From assembly GCA_030149325.1 (NCBI GenBank), contig JASBRS010000002.1, forward strand, positions 34,272 to 98,271: DNA of 64,000 nucleotides, written 5' to 3'. This stretch comes from Deinococci bacterium. Its GTDB lineage: Bacteria > Deinococcota > Deinococci > Deinococcales > Trueperaceae. Below are positions 1 through 8,313 of this stretch, in pieces. Position 1 is the stretch's first letter; every line of letters starts with the position of its first letter. The notes beneath the pieces are model-generated. The model was not told the origin of the DNA, did no database searches, and was given only the letters and a program-made list of their open reading frames with translations. The position numbers were made by a program, and so were the translations under genes.

Positions 1-26
1 GCCGACCTAGCTTCTCATCATGCAGG

Positions 27-35
27 TGGTACACT
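27..35 (+). promoter_or_regulatory. Extended -10 promoter of ompH-family gene
   Basis: TGG followed by TACACT (30-35). The ATG at 45 is 9 bases downstream, so the transcript should have almost no leader. Confidence 0.6.
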
Positions 36-44
36 ACCCCCGCT

Positions 45-584
45 ATGAAGAGACTCACCCTCGTCGGACTGACCGTTCTCCTGCTCGTCGCCGTGGTGGC
101 GGCCAGCCCGGACGTGCAGAGCCAACCCGCCCATGTCGCCTTCGTCGACTCCCAGGCCGCCATCAACGCCCACCCTGCGGGCAAGACGGCCGAAACCCTC
201 AAGCAGCAGGCCCAGACCGAGATCACCGGTATCCGGGACAAGATCAACGCCCTGGCCCAGAAGCAGCAGCAGGGCCAGCAGCTCACGGCCGCCGAGCAGG
301 AGCGTTACCAGACCCTGGTGACCACCCTCAACGCGGTGCAGTCGCGCTACCAGAGCGACATCCAGAAGGCCGCGCAGCCCGCCGTGGAGGCCGTGAACAA
401 GGCCATCAAGGAGGTCGCCGCGCGCGACGGCTTCACCATCGTGCTGGACAGCCGCGCCGCGGGGCAGAGCGGCAGCGGCCTGGTGGTCTACGCCGACCAG
501 AACCTCGACATCACGCCGCAGGTGATCGATCAGATGAAGGCCGACGGAGCCATCCCGGCCTCGGGCTCGAGCTCCGGCAACTAG
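45..584 (+). CDS. OmpH/Skp-family periplasmic protein
   Basis: Secreted 179-residue protein. Residues 1-26 form a signal peptide, followed by the family opening VAFVDSQAAINAHPAGK. Residues 45-125 are Gln/Glu/Lys-rich and probably coiled coil. The C-terminal domain contains DGFTIVLDS and the protein ends in a short Ser/Gly tail. Skp-type proteins are periplasmic holdases for outer-membrane proteins; in Deinococcota the family is typical of the envelope, but the exact client is unknown. The start is supported by a -10 box directly upstream. The gene is convergent with trmD. Confidence 0.8.
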   Translation: MKRLTLVGLTVLLLVAVVAASPDVQSQPAHVAFVDSQAAINAHPAGKTAETLKQQAQTEITGIRDKINALAQKQQQGQQLTAAEQERYQTLVTTLNAVQSRYQSDIQKAAQPAVEAVNKAIKEVAARDGFTIVLDSRAAGQSGSGLVVYADQNLDITPQVIDQMKADGAIPASGSSSGN

Positions 585-623
585 ATCCCGCCAGCTCGGC
601 GGTGGGCGCCGGCCTCGCGTGAC

Positions 624-1391
624 CTAACGGTCGTCCGCGGGGCTGGCGTCTTCGTCCCCGTCGTCGTCGGCGCGCAGCTCGTCGAGCAGGGCACGGTCGC
701 GGTCGTCGAGCTCGGCGCGCGCCAGCAGGTCGGGGTGGCGCTGCAGCGTCCGGCGCAGCGCCTCCCGCCGACGCCAGCGCTCGACGTGGCCGTGATGCCC
801 CGAGCGCAACACCTCGGGGACCTCCGCGCCCTCGAAGGTCGGGGGCCGCGTGTACTCGGGGTAGTCGAGCAGGCCGGTGGTGAAGGAGTCCTGGCGGTGG
901 CTGTCCTCGTCGCCGAGGGCACCCGGCAGCAGCCGTGCCACCGCTTCCAGGACGGTGAGGGCGGGGAGCTCGCCGCCCATCAGCACGAAGTCGCCGATCG
1001 ACACCTCGCGCGTCACCAAGGCCTCGGCGCGGGCATCGAAGCCCTCGTAGCGACCGCTCAGCAGCACCAGGTGATCGAGCCCGGCGAAGTGTTCGACCAT
1101 GCGCTGGTCGAGGGGCTGCCCGGCGGGGGAGAGCAGGACCGTCTCGTCGGGCGGCGGGTCATCGGCCACCGCTTCGCGCAGCGCGGCCGCCGCCACGTCG
1201 ACGCGGATCACCATGCCGGCGCCCCCACCGTAGGGGGCATCGTCGACGCGGCCGGTGCGGTTGCCGGCGAAACGCCTCAGGTCGCGGACCTCCACCTGCA
1301 GCAGGCCGCGGTCGATGGCGCGCCCCAGCAGCGCCTCGTCGAGGTAGGGGAGGACGAGCTGCGGGAACAGCGTGTAGATGGTGATCCTCAT
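624..1391 (-). CDS. trmD: tRNA (guanine-37-N1)-methyltransferase TrmD
   Basis: Methylates G37 of tRNAs that read codons starting with C, using S-adenosylmethionine, and so helps prevent frameshifting. The 255-residue length fits the SPOUT family. The knot region contains LLSGRYEGFDARA and VLMGGELPALTVLEAV, both characteristic of TrmD. The ATG overlaps the rimM stop in an ATGA junction, so it is translationally coupled as the last gene of rpsP-khpA-rimM-trmD, the common bacterial order. Confidence 0.95.
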   Translation of the reverse strand: MRITIYTLFPQLVLPYLDEALLGRAIDRGLLQVEVRDLRRFAGNRTGRVDDAPYGGGAGMVIRVDVAAAALREAVADDPPPDETVLLSPAGQPLDQRMVEHFAGLDHLVLLSGRYEGFDARAEALVTREVSIGDFVLMGGELPALTVLEAVARLLPGALGDEDSHRQDSFTTGLLDYPEYTRPPTFEGAEVPEVLRSGHHGHVERWRRREALRRTLQRHPDLLARAELDDRDRALLDELRADDDGDEDASPADDR

Positions 1392-1912
1392 GCCGGCTCG
1401 AGCAACCCCTCCGGCGCGTCGATCAACTCGACGCGCTCGGGCGCGAGGCGCACGTAGGGCGCCGCCAGCGGCACCAGGGCCTCGCCGCGAGCGGTGGCCA
1501 CGACCAGGACCGGGTTGACGGCCGCGAAGCGCACCTCACGGACGTGCCCCACGGTCGTCCCCGCCACCGCTACCGGCAGGCCCACCAGCGCCTGCACGTC
1601 GGTGGCGTCCGCCTCGGCGTCGTCGGGGCGGGCGGGGACGAACAGCTCGCGACCGGTGAGGGCGGTGGCGGCGTCGCGGTCGCGCACGCCCTCGAGGTAC
1701 ACCACCAGCTCCGAGCCGTGGCTGCGCACGCGGCGCAGGTCGGCCGAGCCGAAGCCCGGCACGAAGACGCGCTCGACGCGGTCGAGCGCGGCGGACCCCC
1801 GCGGGTCCGTGACGACGAGGCGCACGCCGCCTTCGAGCTGGAACGCCCGCCCCAGGCGACCGAGGCTCCGGTAGCCGGGCGGGGGGGTGGTGGCAGTAGG
1901 GTCTCCGGGCAC
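1388..1912 (-). CDS. rimM: Ribosome maturation factor RimM
   Basis: Assists 30S maturation by binding ribosomal protein S19. The product is 174 residues. The N-terminal half has LGRLGRAFQLEGGVRL (the usual G-x-HGL-G motif appears as a divergent QLEGG); the C-terminal PRC-barrel has VGLPVAV and VNPVLVV. I chose the GTG at 1912 because a GGGAGAGG ribosome-binding sequence lies just upstream and it gives a normal family length. The gene overlaps trmD by 4 bases. Confidence 0.9.
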   Translation of the reverse strand: MPGDPTATTPPPGYRSLGRLGRAFQLEGGVRLVVTDPRGSAALDRVERVFVPGFGSADLRRVRSHGSELVVYLEGVRDRDAATALTGRELFVPARPDDAEADATDVQALVGLPVAVAGTTVGHVREVRFAAVNPVLVVATARGEALVPLAAPYVRLAPERVELIDAPEGLLEPA

Positions 1913-1965
1913 GCGCCCTCTCCCGGGCCACGGCGGTGGCCCGCGCCGGCTCTGGGCCCCGCGCC

Positions 1966-2196
1966 CTAGTCGATCAGCTGGACCTCGACGCGCTGCCGGC
2001 CGTCGGCGGCGGCGCGCGCCAGCGTGCGGATGGCGTTGATGATCCGTCCGCCGCGCCCGATCACGCGACCGGCATCGTCGGGGGCGCAGCGGATCTCGAT
2101 CCGGAGCCCCTTGTCGCCCCGCTGCGCGGTGATGCCCAGGTTCTCCGGGTCGGCGACGAGGTTCTGGACGATGAAGGTGACGAGCTCGAGCGGCAT
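1966..2196 (-). CDS. khpA: KH-domain RNA-binding protein KhpA
   Basis: Small 76-residue protein made of a single KH fold. The RNA-binding GxxG loop is seen in GRVIGRGGRIINAIRTL. KhpA usually pairs with KhpB (EloR/Jag) and binds many RNAs, affecting cell elongation and division in Gram-positive bacteria. It sits 11 bases after rpsP and 53 bases before rimM, its standard position. Confidence 0.9.
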   Translation of the reverse strand: MPLELVTFIVQNLVADPENLGITAQRGDKGLRIEIRCAPDDAGRVIGRGGRIINAIRTLARAAADGRQRVEVQLID

Positions 2197-2207
2197 GACG
2201 GGCCTCG

Positions 2208-2510
2208 CTAGGCCTTGGCCTCCGCGCGCCGGACGTAGGACGCACGCTTCTTGGCGTGAACGCCCGGGACCTCGATGCCCGCCTTCTCCAGGAGGCGCAC
2301 CACGGTGTCCGTGGGCTGGGCGCCCTGCTCGAGCCAGTAGGCGGCACGCTCGGCCTCGACCCGCAGCGAGGCGTCGGTGGTCTCGCGGGGGTCGTAGTAG
2401 CCGATCTGTTCGATGTAGTCGGCGCTGCGCTTCTTGCGCGCGTCCACCACGACCATCCGGTAGTGGGGGTTGCGCTTGGAGCCCATGCGCGTCAGGCGGA
2501 TCTTGACCAT
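2208..2510 (-). CDS. rpsP: 30S ribosomal protein S16
   Basis: Primary 30S assembly protein, 100 residues. Begins [20 protein letters not shown] and contains IGYYDPRE, both diagnostic of S16. The ATG at 2510 is preceded by GGAGGA. A longer reading from 2537 is rejected because it adds non-homologous residues. First gene of the rpsP-khpA-rimM-trmD operon, with its own promoter at 2562-2591 and a hairpin in the short leader. Confidence 0.97.
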   Translation of the reverse strand: MVKIRLTRMGSKRNPHYRMVVVDARKKRSADYIEQIGYYDPRETTDASLRVEAERAAYWLEQGAQPTDTVVRLLEKAGIEVPGVHAKKRASYVRRAEAKA

Positions 2511-2540
2511 GCTTCCTCCGTCGGTCGGGCAGGGCACTCA

Positions 2541-2558
2541 CCACTGCCGTCGCAGTGG
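2541..2558 (-). promoter_or_regulatory. Hairpin at 5' end of the rpsP leader
   Basis: Perfect 7-bp inverted repeat, CCACTGC / GCAGTGG, with a 4-base loop. It begins within a few bases of the predicted transcription start, which would give the rpsP operon mRNA a 5' stem-loop. Could stabilise the message or take part in autoregulation (inference). Confidence 0.5.
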
Positions 2559-2561
2559 TCC

Positions 2562-2591
2562 AGTGTACACGGTTCCCTGCGCGCGACGCAA
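2562..2591 (-). promoter_or_regulatory. Promoter of the rpsP operon
   Basis: Reads on the minus strand TTGCGT, 18-bp spacer, TACACT. Predicted start near 2555 leaves a leader of about 45 bases. Confidence 0.6.
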
Positions 2592-2619
2592 AGCGCGGGC
2601 GCCCCGGCGGTGCGCCCGT

Positions 2620-3936
2620 TCAGCGACCCAGGCCGCGGGGAAGGCGCCCCCCGGGGCCGCGCTTGCCCATGCGCTTCATGAGCTTGCGCATCTCCTCGTA
2701 GTTGCGCATCAGGCGATTGACGTCCTGCACCGTGGTGCCGGAACCGCGGGCGATGCGCTTGCGGCGGCTGGCGTTGAGCAGGCGCGGCTTGCGCCGCTCC
2801 TCCTCGGTCATGCTCGAGATGATGGCCTCGACGCGCAGGATCTCGCGCTCGTCGACCTGGGCGCCGGCGGGCATCAGCTTCGACGCGCCCGGCACCATCT
2901 TCAAGACGTCGGTGAACGACCCCATCTGCTTGATCCGCCGCATCTGCGTGAGCATGTCCTGCAGGCTGAAGTCGCTCAGGCCGCGGCCGGCGAGATCGTC
3001 GTCGTCGCCCTCCAGGGCGCGGGCCTTCTCGATGAGGGTGAGCACGTCGCCCATGCCGAGGATGCGGCCGGCGATGCGGTCGGGGTGGAAGGGCTCGAGC
3101 CCGTCGATCTTCTCGCTCATGCCCGCGAAGTACACGGGCTTGCCGGTGACGTGGCGGGCCGACAGCGCGGCGCCGCCGCGGGCGTCGCCGTCGAGCTTGG
3201 TCATGACCAGGCCGGTCACGCCCACGCGCTCATCGAAGCTGTTGGCCACCGGCAGCGACTGCTGACCGGTCATGGCGTCGACCACCAGGATGCGCTCGCT
3301 CGGGCCGATGCGGTCGCGCAGCTCGACGAGCTCGTCCATCAGGGCCTCGTCGATATGCAGGCGGCCGGCGGTGTCGACGATGACCAGGTCGCGGTAGTCC
3401 TGGCGCAGGTGCGCCTCCAGGCGCCGGGCGATGCTGGCGGGGCTCTCGCCGTCCTGCACCTCGAACACCGGCACGCCGATCTGACGCCCGAGCACGGCGA
3501 GCTGCTCGCGGGCGGCGGGGCGTTGGGTGTCGGCCGCCACCAGCAGCGGCCGCCTGCCCTGCGCCTTGTACTTGTAGGCGAGCTTGCCGGCGGTGGTGGT
3601 CTTGCCGGCGCCCTGCAGGCCCATCAGCATCCACACGTTGCGGTCGCTGGCCAGGGTCGGCTGGACCGCCTTGCCGCCGAGCACCTCGACGAGCTCCTCG
3701 TGCACGATGGCGATGACGCGCTGGTCGGGGTTGAGCGACATCAGGGTGTCGGACCCGACCGCCTTCTCCTGGACCCGCTTGGTGAAGTCACGGGCGACCT
3801 CGAGGTTGACGTCGGCCTCCAACAGGGCGATGCGCACCTCGCGCAACGCCGCCTTGACGTCGGCCTCGCTGAGACGGCCGCGGCCGCGAAGCCCTTCGAA
3901 GACGCTCTGCAATCGATCGCCGAGACTCTGGAACAT
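2620..3936 (-). CDS. ffh: Signal recognition particle protein Ffh
   Basis: GTPase of the signal recognition particle; binds 4.5S RNA and signal peptides of nascent inner-membrane proteins. Product 438 residues. The N domain starts MFQSLGDRLQSVFEGLRGRG. The G domain has GLQGAGKTTTAGKLA (G1), DTAGR (G3) and TKLDGDARGG (G4). The C-terminal M domain is rich in Met and basic residues and ends in a Gly/Pro-rich tail. ATG 3936 was chosen from family alignment; the open frame continues upstream without homology. TACAAT lies 8 bases upstream, so the leader is minimal. Confidence 0.97.
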   Translation of the reverse strand: MFQSLGDRLQSVFEGLRGRGRLSEADVKAALREVRIALLEADVNLEVARDFTKRVQEKAVGSDTLMSLNPDQRVIAIVHEELVEVLGGKAVQPTLASDRNVWMLMGLQGAGKTTTAGKLAYKYKAQGRRPLLVAADTQRPAAREQLAVLGRQIGVPVFEVQDGESPASIARRLEAHLRQDYRDLVIVDTAGRLHIDEALMDELVELRDRIGPSERILVVDAMTGQQSLPVANSFDERVGVTGLVMTKLDGDARGGAALSARHVTGKPVYFAGMSEKIDGLEPFHPDRIAGRILGMGDVLTLIEKARALEGDDDDLAGRGLSDFSLQDMLTQMRRIKQMGSFTDVLKMVPGASKLMPAGAQVDEREILRVEAIISSMTEEERRKPRLLNASRRKRIARGSGTTVQDVNRLMRNYEEMRKLMKRMGKRGPGGRLPRGLGR

Positions 3937-3944
3937 GGCCCCGC

Positions 3945-3950
3945 ATTGTA
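3945..3950 (-). promoter_or_regulatory. -10 box of ffh
   Basis: TACAAT on the minus strand, 8 bases before the ATG, giving a nearly leaderless transcript. Confidence 0.55.
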
Positions 3951-4050
3951 CAGGCTCGCCCGGCGTCCTCCCGCCGGCCGGCCTACCGCCGCCCGCTGGA
4001 CCTGGACGGGAGCGACGCAACGAGTACGGAGCGGCTCTCACGAGGGGCGG

Positions 4051-4059
4051 TGGTAGACT
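4051..4059 (+). promoter_or_regulatory. Extended -10, leaderless start of the secreted gene at 4066
   Basis: TGG then TAGACT (4054-4059). The GTG at 4066 is exactly 6 bases downstream, so it is probably the +1 itself. Confidence 0.65.
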
Positions 4060-4065
4060 CGAGGC

Positions 4066-4539
4066 GTGGTGATCGCCCCACGTCCCCGCATGCGCCGCAC
4101 GGCGTTGCTGGCCGTGCCGGCCCTGCTCGTGGTCGCCTGGCTGGCCCCGCTGGCGCACGCCCAGCTGCTGGCCGACGTCATGGTGAGCACGGCCATCTCG
4201 ACCACGTTCGATCCGGCCCTGCGGCTGCCGCACGGCACGCTGCGGGCCGTGGGAAGCGGTACGGAAGCGGTCATCGCCCGCGTCACGGATCGTGACCGCT
4301 GGACCGACTGGGAGGTCTACGAGGCCACCGGTCTGGTGAAGACGCTGGCCACCGGCTACGTGCACAACATCGAGACGGAGTTCGCCGTCAACGGCTACTT
4401 CGAATCGGGCCGCACCGAGACCACGGTCGGGCCCGAGACGCGTACCCACATCGTCTTCGAAGGTCCCGATGGTGAGCGCCTTCTGTACGTGATCCGTACG
4501 TCGCAGGAGGTCGTATGGCTTACCGCTCGAGCGAAGTGA
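4066..4539 (+). CDS. Secreted protein of unknown function
   Basis: 157 residues, not recognised. An N-terminal signal peptide (basic MRR, then a hydrophobic stretch ending around AHAQ) is followed by a small, probably beta-rich domain with several Thr/Val stretches. The leaderless GTG at 4066 is favoured by the adjacent -10 box; the in-frame ATG at 4090 is an alternative and would start right at the signal peptide. The last 25 bases overlap the TPR gene, which suggests co-translation and a shared envelope role (inference). Confidence 0.65.
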   Translation: MVIAPRPRMRRTALLAVPALLVVAWLAPLAHAQLLADVMVSTAISTTFDPALRLPHGTLRAVGSGTEAVIARVTDRDRWTDWEVYEATGLVKTLATGYVHNIETEFAVNGYFESGRTETTVGPETRTHIVFEGPDGERLLYVIRTSQEVVWLTARAK

Positions 4540-5960
4540 CGCCGCGCCGGGGCCCGCGCCTCGGCCGTCTGATGCTGACGCTGGCCGTGGTGCTGGCGCT
4601 GCCGCTCGTCGCCGCCCAGCGCTCGGCCCAGGCGCAACAACTCTTCGACCAGGCGCAGCAGGCACGCCAGCAGGCGCTGGCCGCCACCGAGCCCGCGCAC
4701 CCCGATCAGCCGCACTGGCGGAGTGCCTGGACGCTGGGCGAGCAGGCGCTGCAGGCGGCTCCGCACGACCTGGCCATCGAACGCTTCCTGGCGCGCACCT
4801 ACGGCGAGCTGCACTGGTACGTGCGCGGCTACGCGCACTGGCTGGCCTACCTCGCCGATGGCGGATCGCTCGACGACATGAGCGGGCTGCCGGCGGGAGC
4901 GCCCAGCAACGCCTCGTTCTTCGAGGAGGCGGGGACGCAGTTGGGCTACGCCCGCTACCAGGCGGGCGACGTGGCGGCCGCCCTGGAGTACTACCGCAAG
5001 GTGCACGAGGTGCTCCCCGACGACCCGCTGGCGCTGCGTTGGCTCGGCCGCATCCTGTTCGAGCAGGGCCGGCCCGCCGAGGCGCTGCCCTACTGGCAGG
5101 CGCTCGTCGCCCAGGCGCCGAACGACGCGGCGGCGAACTACTACCTCGAGCGCGTCCAGCAGCAGCTCCAGGTCGGCGTGAAGGCCAGCGACGCCTACCA
5201 GCGCGGCCTCGACCTCTACGACAAGGGGAGCAAGGCCGACGCGCTGGCCGCCTTCCAGCAGGCGCTGGCGGCCAACCCCGACTTCATCGACGCTGCGGTG
5301 TGGGCGGGCCGCGCCAGCCTCGACCTCGATCGACCGCAGGCGGCGGTGGGCTACTGGACGCAGGTGACGCAGGCGCGCCCCAACGACAAGGGGGCCGCCT
5401 ACTTCCTGCAGCTCGCCAAGGCCGAGGTGGCCTGGGGCGTGAGCGCGGGCAAGGCCTTCTACGAGGGGCAGTCGCTCTACGAGAAGGGCCAGGTGCAGGC
5501 CGCCAACGACGCCTTCGTGCAGGCGCTGCGAGCGAACGACGGCTACCTCGACGCCTGGGTGTGGGCGGCGCGCACCAGCCAGGAGCTGGGCGACTACGGC
5601 GACGCCGTCCTCTACTGGCAGGGGGTGCTGCGGCGCTCCCCGGGGGACACGCGGGCCAGCTACTTCCTGGAGCAGGCCAAGCAGCAGCTCGACTACGGCA
5701 CCGAGGCCGGCAAGGCCTACGTGGCTGGTGTGCAGGAGTACCAGGCGGGCCAGTTCGATGCGGCCGAGAAGGACCTGAAGGCGGCGGTCGCCGCCAACCC
5801 CGCGTTCCCGGCGGCGTGGGGCACCCTCGGTCGGCTGTACTTCCAGCAGGAGCGCTACGCCGAGGCCGCCGACGCCTTCGCGCGCGCGCTGGCCCTGAAG
5901 CCCGACGACGCCAACTACGCCTATTTCGAGAGGGAATCCAAGCGCCTGGCGGGTCCCTGA
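4515..5960 (+). CDS. Exported TPR-repeat protein
   Basis: 481 residues. A hydrophobic N-terminal segment (about 20-34) is probably a signal anchor. Most of the rest consists of tetratricopeptide-like repeats; a repeating unit of about 75 residues recurs with the pattern AY..GL.LY.KG..A.AL.AFQQAL..NP.. followed by A..W.AR. TPR arrays are protein-binding scaffolds. The ATG has a strong AGGAGG site and lies inside the end of the preceding secreted gene. The partner and pathway are unknown. Confidence 0.75.
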   Translation: MAYRSSEVTPRRGPRLGRLMLTLAVVLALPLVAAQRSAQAQQLFDQAQQARQQALAATEPAHPDQPHWRSAWTLGEQALQAAPHDLAIERFLARTYGELHWYVRGYAHWLAYLADGGSLDDMSGLPAGAPSNASFFEEAGTQLGYARYQAGDVAAALEYYRKVHEVLPDDPLALRWLGRILFEQGRPAEALPYWQALVAQAPNDAAANYYLERVQQQLQVGVKASDAYQRGLDLYDKGSKADALAAFQQALAANPDFIDAAVWAGRASLDLDRPQAAVGYWTQVTQARPNDKGAAYFLQLAKAEVAWGVSAGKAFYEGQSLYEKGQVQAANDAFVQALRANDGYLDAWVWAARTSQELGDYGDAVLYWQGVLRRSPGDTRASYFLEQAKQQLDYGTEAGKAYVAGVQEYQAGQFDAAEKDLKAAVAANPAFPAAWGTLGRLYFQQERYAEAADAFARALALKPDDANYAYFERESKRLAGP

Positions 5961-5991
5961 GACCCGGCGCGCGTGAGAACAGGAGCAGGGC

Positions 5992-7698
5992 ATGAAGCAG
6001 TACGAGCGCCACATCGACGACAACGGCGACCCCTATCTGGCGACGGACCTCCCCGGTCTGATGCTCACGCGGCTCCCGCTGCTCAACAAGAGCACGGCGT
6101 TCACGCCGGAGGAGCGGGAGGCCTTCGGGCTGGAGGGGCTGTACCCGCCGCACGTGTCGTCGCTCGACGAGCAGGTCCAGCGGACCTACGCCAACTTCCG
6201 ACGCTTCACCACCAACCTCGACAAGCACATCTACCTGCGCGTCCTCCAGGACCGCAACGAGGTGCTGTTCTACGCGCTGATCGAGCGCCACCTCGAGGAG
6301 ATGCTGCCGATCATCTACACCCCGACGGTGGCGGAGGCGGTCCAGAAGTTCAGCCTCATCTACCGCTGGCCGCGCGGTCTGGTGGTCAGCACCGAGAACA
6401 TCGACCGCGTCGACGAGGTGCTCGAGAACGCGCCGGTGCCCGACGTGCACCTGGTGGTCGCCACCGACTCCGAGGGCATCCTCGGCATCGGCGACCAGGG
6501 CTACGGCGGCATGGCCATCTGCATCGGCAAGCTGTCGATCTACACCGCTGCCGCCGGCTTCGATCCGGCCACCACGCTGCCCATCGAGCTCGACGTCGGA
6601 ACCAACCGTCAGGACCTGCTCGACGACCCGCTCTACCTCGGGGTGCGCCACGAGCGCCTCACGGGTCAGGCCTACGACGACTTCATGGAGCGCTTCGTGC
6701 AGGCGTTCAAGCGCCGCTTCCCCGAGGCCGTCCTGCAGTGGGAGGACTTCTCCAAGCAGAAGGCGTTCAGCGTGCGTGACCGCTACCAGGACGTCCTTCC
6801 CAGCTTCAACGACGACATCCAGGGCACCGGCGGGGTGGTGCTGGCGGGCCTGCTGGCGGCCGCCCGCAAGTCGCGCCGTCCGCTCACCGACGAGGTGTTC
6901 CTGGTCCACGGCGCCGGCGCCGGCGGCATCGGCGTGGCCAGCCAGATCCGCGACGGGCTGGTGCGGCAGGGGCTGGACGTCCGCGAGGCCTCCGAGCGAG
7001 TCTTCGTCGTCGATTCCCGCGGGCTGGTGCTCTCCGACCGCCCCGGGCTCGACACCTACAAAGCGGAGCTCGCTCAGGACCCCGCCCGCGTGGCCGGGTG
7101 GCAGGTCGCGGGGTCGGCGCCGTCGTTGCTGGAGACGGTGCAGCAGGGCAAGGTCACGGCCCTCATCGGGCTCTCCGGCCAGCGCGGGGCCTTCGACCAG
7201 GGCATCGTCGAGGCGGTGGCCGCCAACACCCCTTCGCCCATCGTGTTCCCGCTCTCCAACCCCACCGACTACAGCGAGGCCATCCCCGAGGACGTCTACC
7301 GCTGGACCGACGGCCGCGCCATCGTGGCCACCGGCAGCCCCTTCCCGGACGTGACCTGGAAGGGCGTGCGCTACAGCATCGGCCAGGGGAACAACGCCTT
7401 CATCTTCCCGGGTCTGGGGCTGGGCGTGAAGGTGGCGCGCGCCCGCCGCGTCACGCCGGGCATGCTCAGCGCGGCGGCCGAGGCCCTGGCCGACTACACC
7501 GACCAGGGGCGCATCGCGCAGGGCGCGGTGTACCCGCGGGTGAGCGCCATGCGCAGCGTCAGCCGTCACGTGGCGCTGGCGGTGGCGCAGGAGGCGGTGT
7601 CGGCCGGGGTGGCCCGCATCGACGGCGACGACGACCTCGCGCAACGGGTGTCGGACGCCATGTGGGAGGCCCGCTACCTCCCCATCCGGAAGCGCTAG
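5992..7698 (+). CDS. NAD-dependent malic enzyme (oxaloacetate-decarboxylating)
   Basis: Converts malate to pyruvate and CO2 with NAD(P)+. The 568-residue length matches the large MaeA/SfcA type. Visible motifs: IIYTPTVAEAVQKFS, GDQGYGGMAI, FNDDIQGTGGVVLAG (metal-binding acidic residues) and the Rossmann signature GAGAGGIGVA. An AGGAG site precedes the ATG. Cofactor preference (NAD) is inferred from the family size class, not from diagnostic residues. GerMN follows after 7 bases. Confidence 0.92.
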   Translation: MKQYERHIDDNGDPYLATDLPGLMLTRLPLLNKSTAFTPEEREAFGLEGLYPPHVSSLDEQVQRTYANFRRFTTNLDKHIYLRVLQDRNEVLFYALIERHLEEMLPIIYTPTVAEAVQKFSLIYRWPRGLVVSTENIDRVDEVLENAPVPDVHLVVATDSEGILGIGDQGYGGMAICIGKLSIYTAAAGFDPATTLPIELDVGTNRQDLLDDPLYLGVRHERLTGQAYDDFMERFVQAFKRRFPEAVLQWEDFSKQKAFSVRDRYQDVLPSFNDDIQGTGGVVLAGLLAAARKSRRPLTDEVFLVHGAGAGGIGVASQIRDGLVRQGLDVREASERVFVVDSRGLVLSDRPGLDTYKAELAQDPARVAGWQVAGSAPSLLETVQQGKVTALIGLSGQRGAFDQGIVEAVAANTPSPIVFPLSNPTDYSEAIPEDVYRWTDGRAIVATGSPFPDVTWKGVRYSIGQGNNAFIFPGLGLGVKVARARRVTPGMLSAAAEALADYTDQGRIAQGAVYPRVSAMRSVSRHVALAVAQEAVSAGVARIDGDDDLAQRVSDAMWEARYLPIRKR

Positions 7699-7705
7699 TC
7701 GGCCC

Positions 7706-8233
7706 ATGCGCACCGTGGTGCTGCGCGTGGTCGCGCTGGCACTGCTGCTCCTGCTGGTGCTGGTCTCGGCCATCACGGTGCGCACCCTTCGGCACCTCCC
7801 CGACACCGTCGTCTACCTGATCCGGAGCGACCCGACCGGCTTCACGCTGGTCCCCGTCTACCGGCGGGCCGCGAGGGGAGGCTCGGTCACGCAGGTCGAG
7901 CGGGAGATCGCGGCTCTCGCCGCCGGACCCACCGCCGACGAAGCAGCGCGCGGCCTCGCCAGCGCCGTGCCCGCGTCCACGCGCCTGCTCGGGGCCCGGC
8001 TGGAGGGCACCGCACTGACGGTCGACCTGTCGGCCGACTTCGAGCAGGGGGGCGGCACCGCCAGCATGGTCGGGCGCCTGAACCAGCTCTTCTACACCCT
8101 CACCCGACCGGACGGCGTCGACAGCGTGGTCCTGGAGGTCGAAGGGCAGACCGTCCACGTCTTCGGCGGGGAGGGGATCGAGGTGCCGCAACCGTGGCGA
8201 CCCCCGGCCTCCGGTGGTCTCCCGAGCTGGTGA
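7706..8233 (+). CDS. GerMN-domain protein, membrane anchored
   Basis: 175 residues with one N-terminal transmembrane or signal-anchor segment (residues 8-24), then a GerMN domain. The GerMN pattern is seen in VYLIRSDPTGFTLVPVYR, EREIAALAAGP and TALTVDLSADFEQGGGTASMVGRLNQLFYTLT. GerMN domains occur in spore germination proteins but also widely in non-sporulating bacteria; the role here is unknown. It lies 7 bases after the malic enzyme gene and is probably co-transcribed. Confidence 0.75.
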   Translation: MRTVVLRVVALALLLLLVLVSAITVRTLRHLPDTVVYLIRSDPTGFTLVPVYRRAARGGSVTQVEREIAALAAGPTADEAARGLASAVPASTRLLGARLEGTALTVDLSADFEQGGGTASMVGRLNQLFYTLTRPDGVDSVVLEVEGQTVHVFGGEGIEVPQPWRPPASGGLPSW

Positions 8234-8284
8234 CCCCCGGGCCCGGGCGTGCAGCCGCACACCGTGGACGGCGCGCGCACGGCC

Positions 8285-8290
8285 TAGGCT
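8285..8290 (+). promoter_or_regulatory. -10 box before a mini-ORF and the S41-like gene
   Basis: TAGGCT, 5 bases before an ATG at 8296 that opens a five-codon ORF. Confidence 0.5.
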
Positions 8291-8295
8291 GGGGC

Positions 8296-8313
8296 ATGGA
8301 GCCGTGGCGATGA
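8296..8313 (+). other. Possible leaderless 5-codon mini-ORF (MEPWR)
   Basis: ATG at 8296 reads Met-Glu-Pro-Trp-Arg-stop. The TGA overlaps the ATG of the protease-like gene (ATGA at 8310-8313), and GGAG inside the mini-ORF could serve as that gene's ribosome-binding site. Translation is not proven. Confidence 0.35.
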
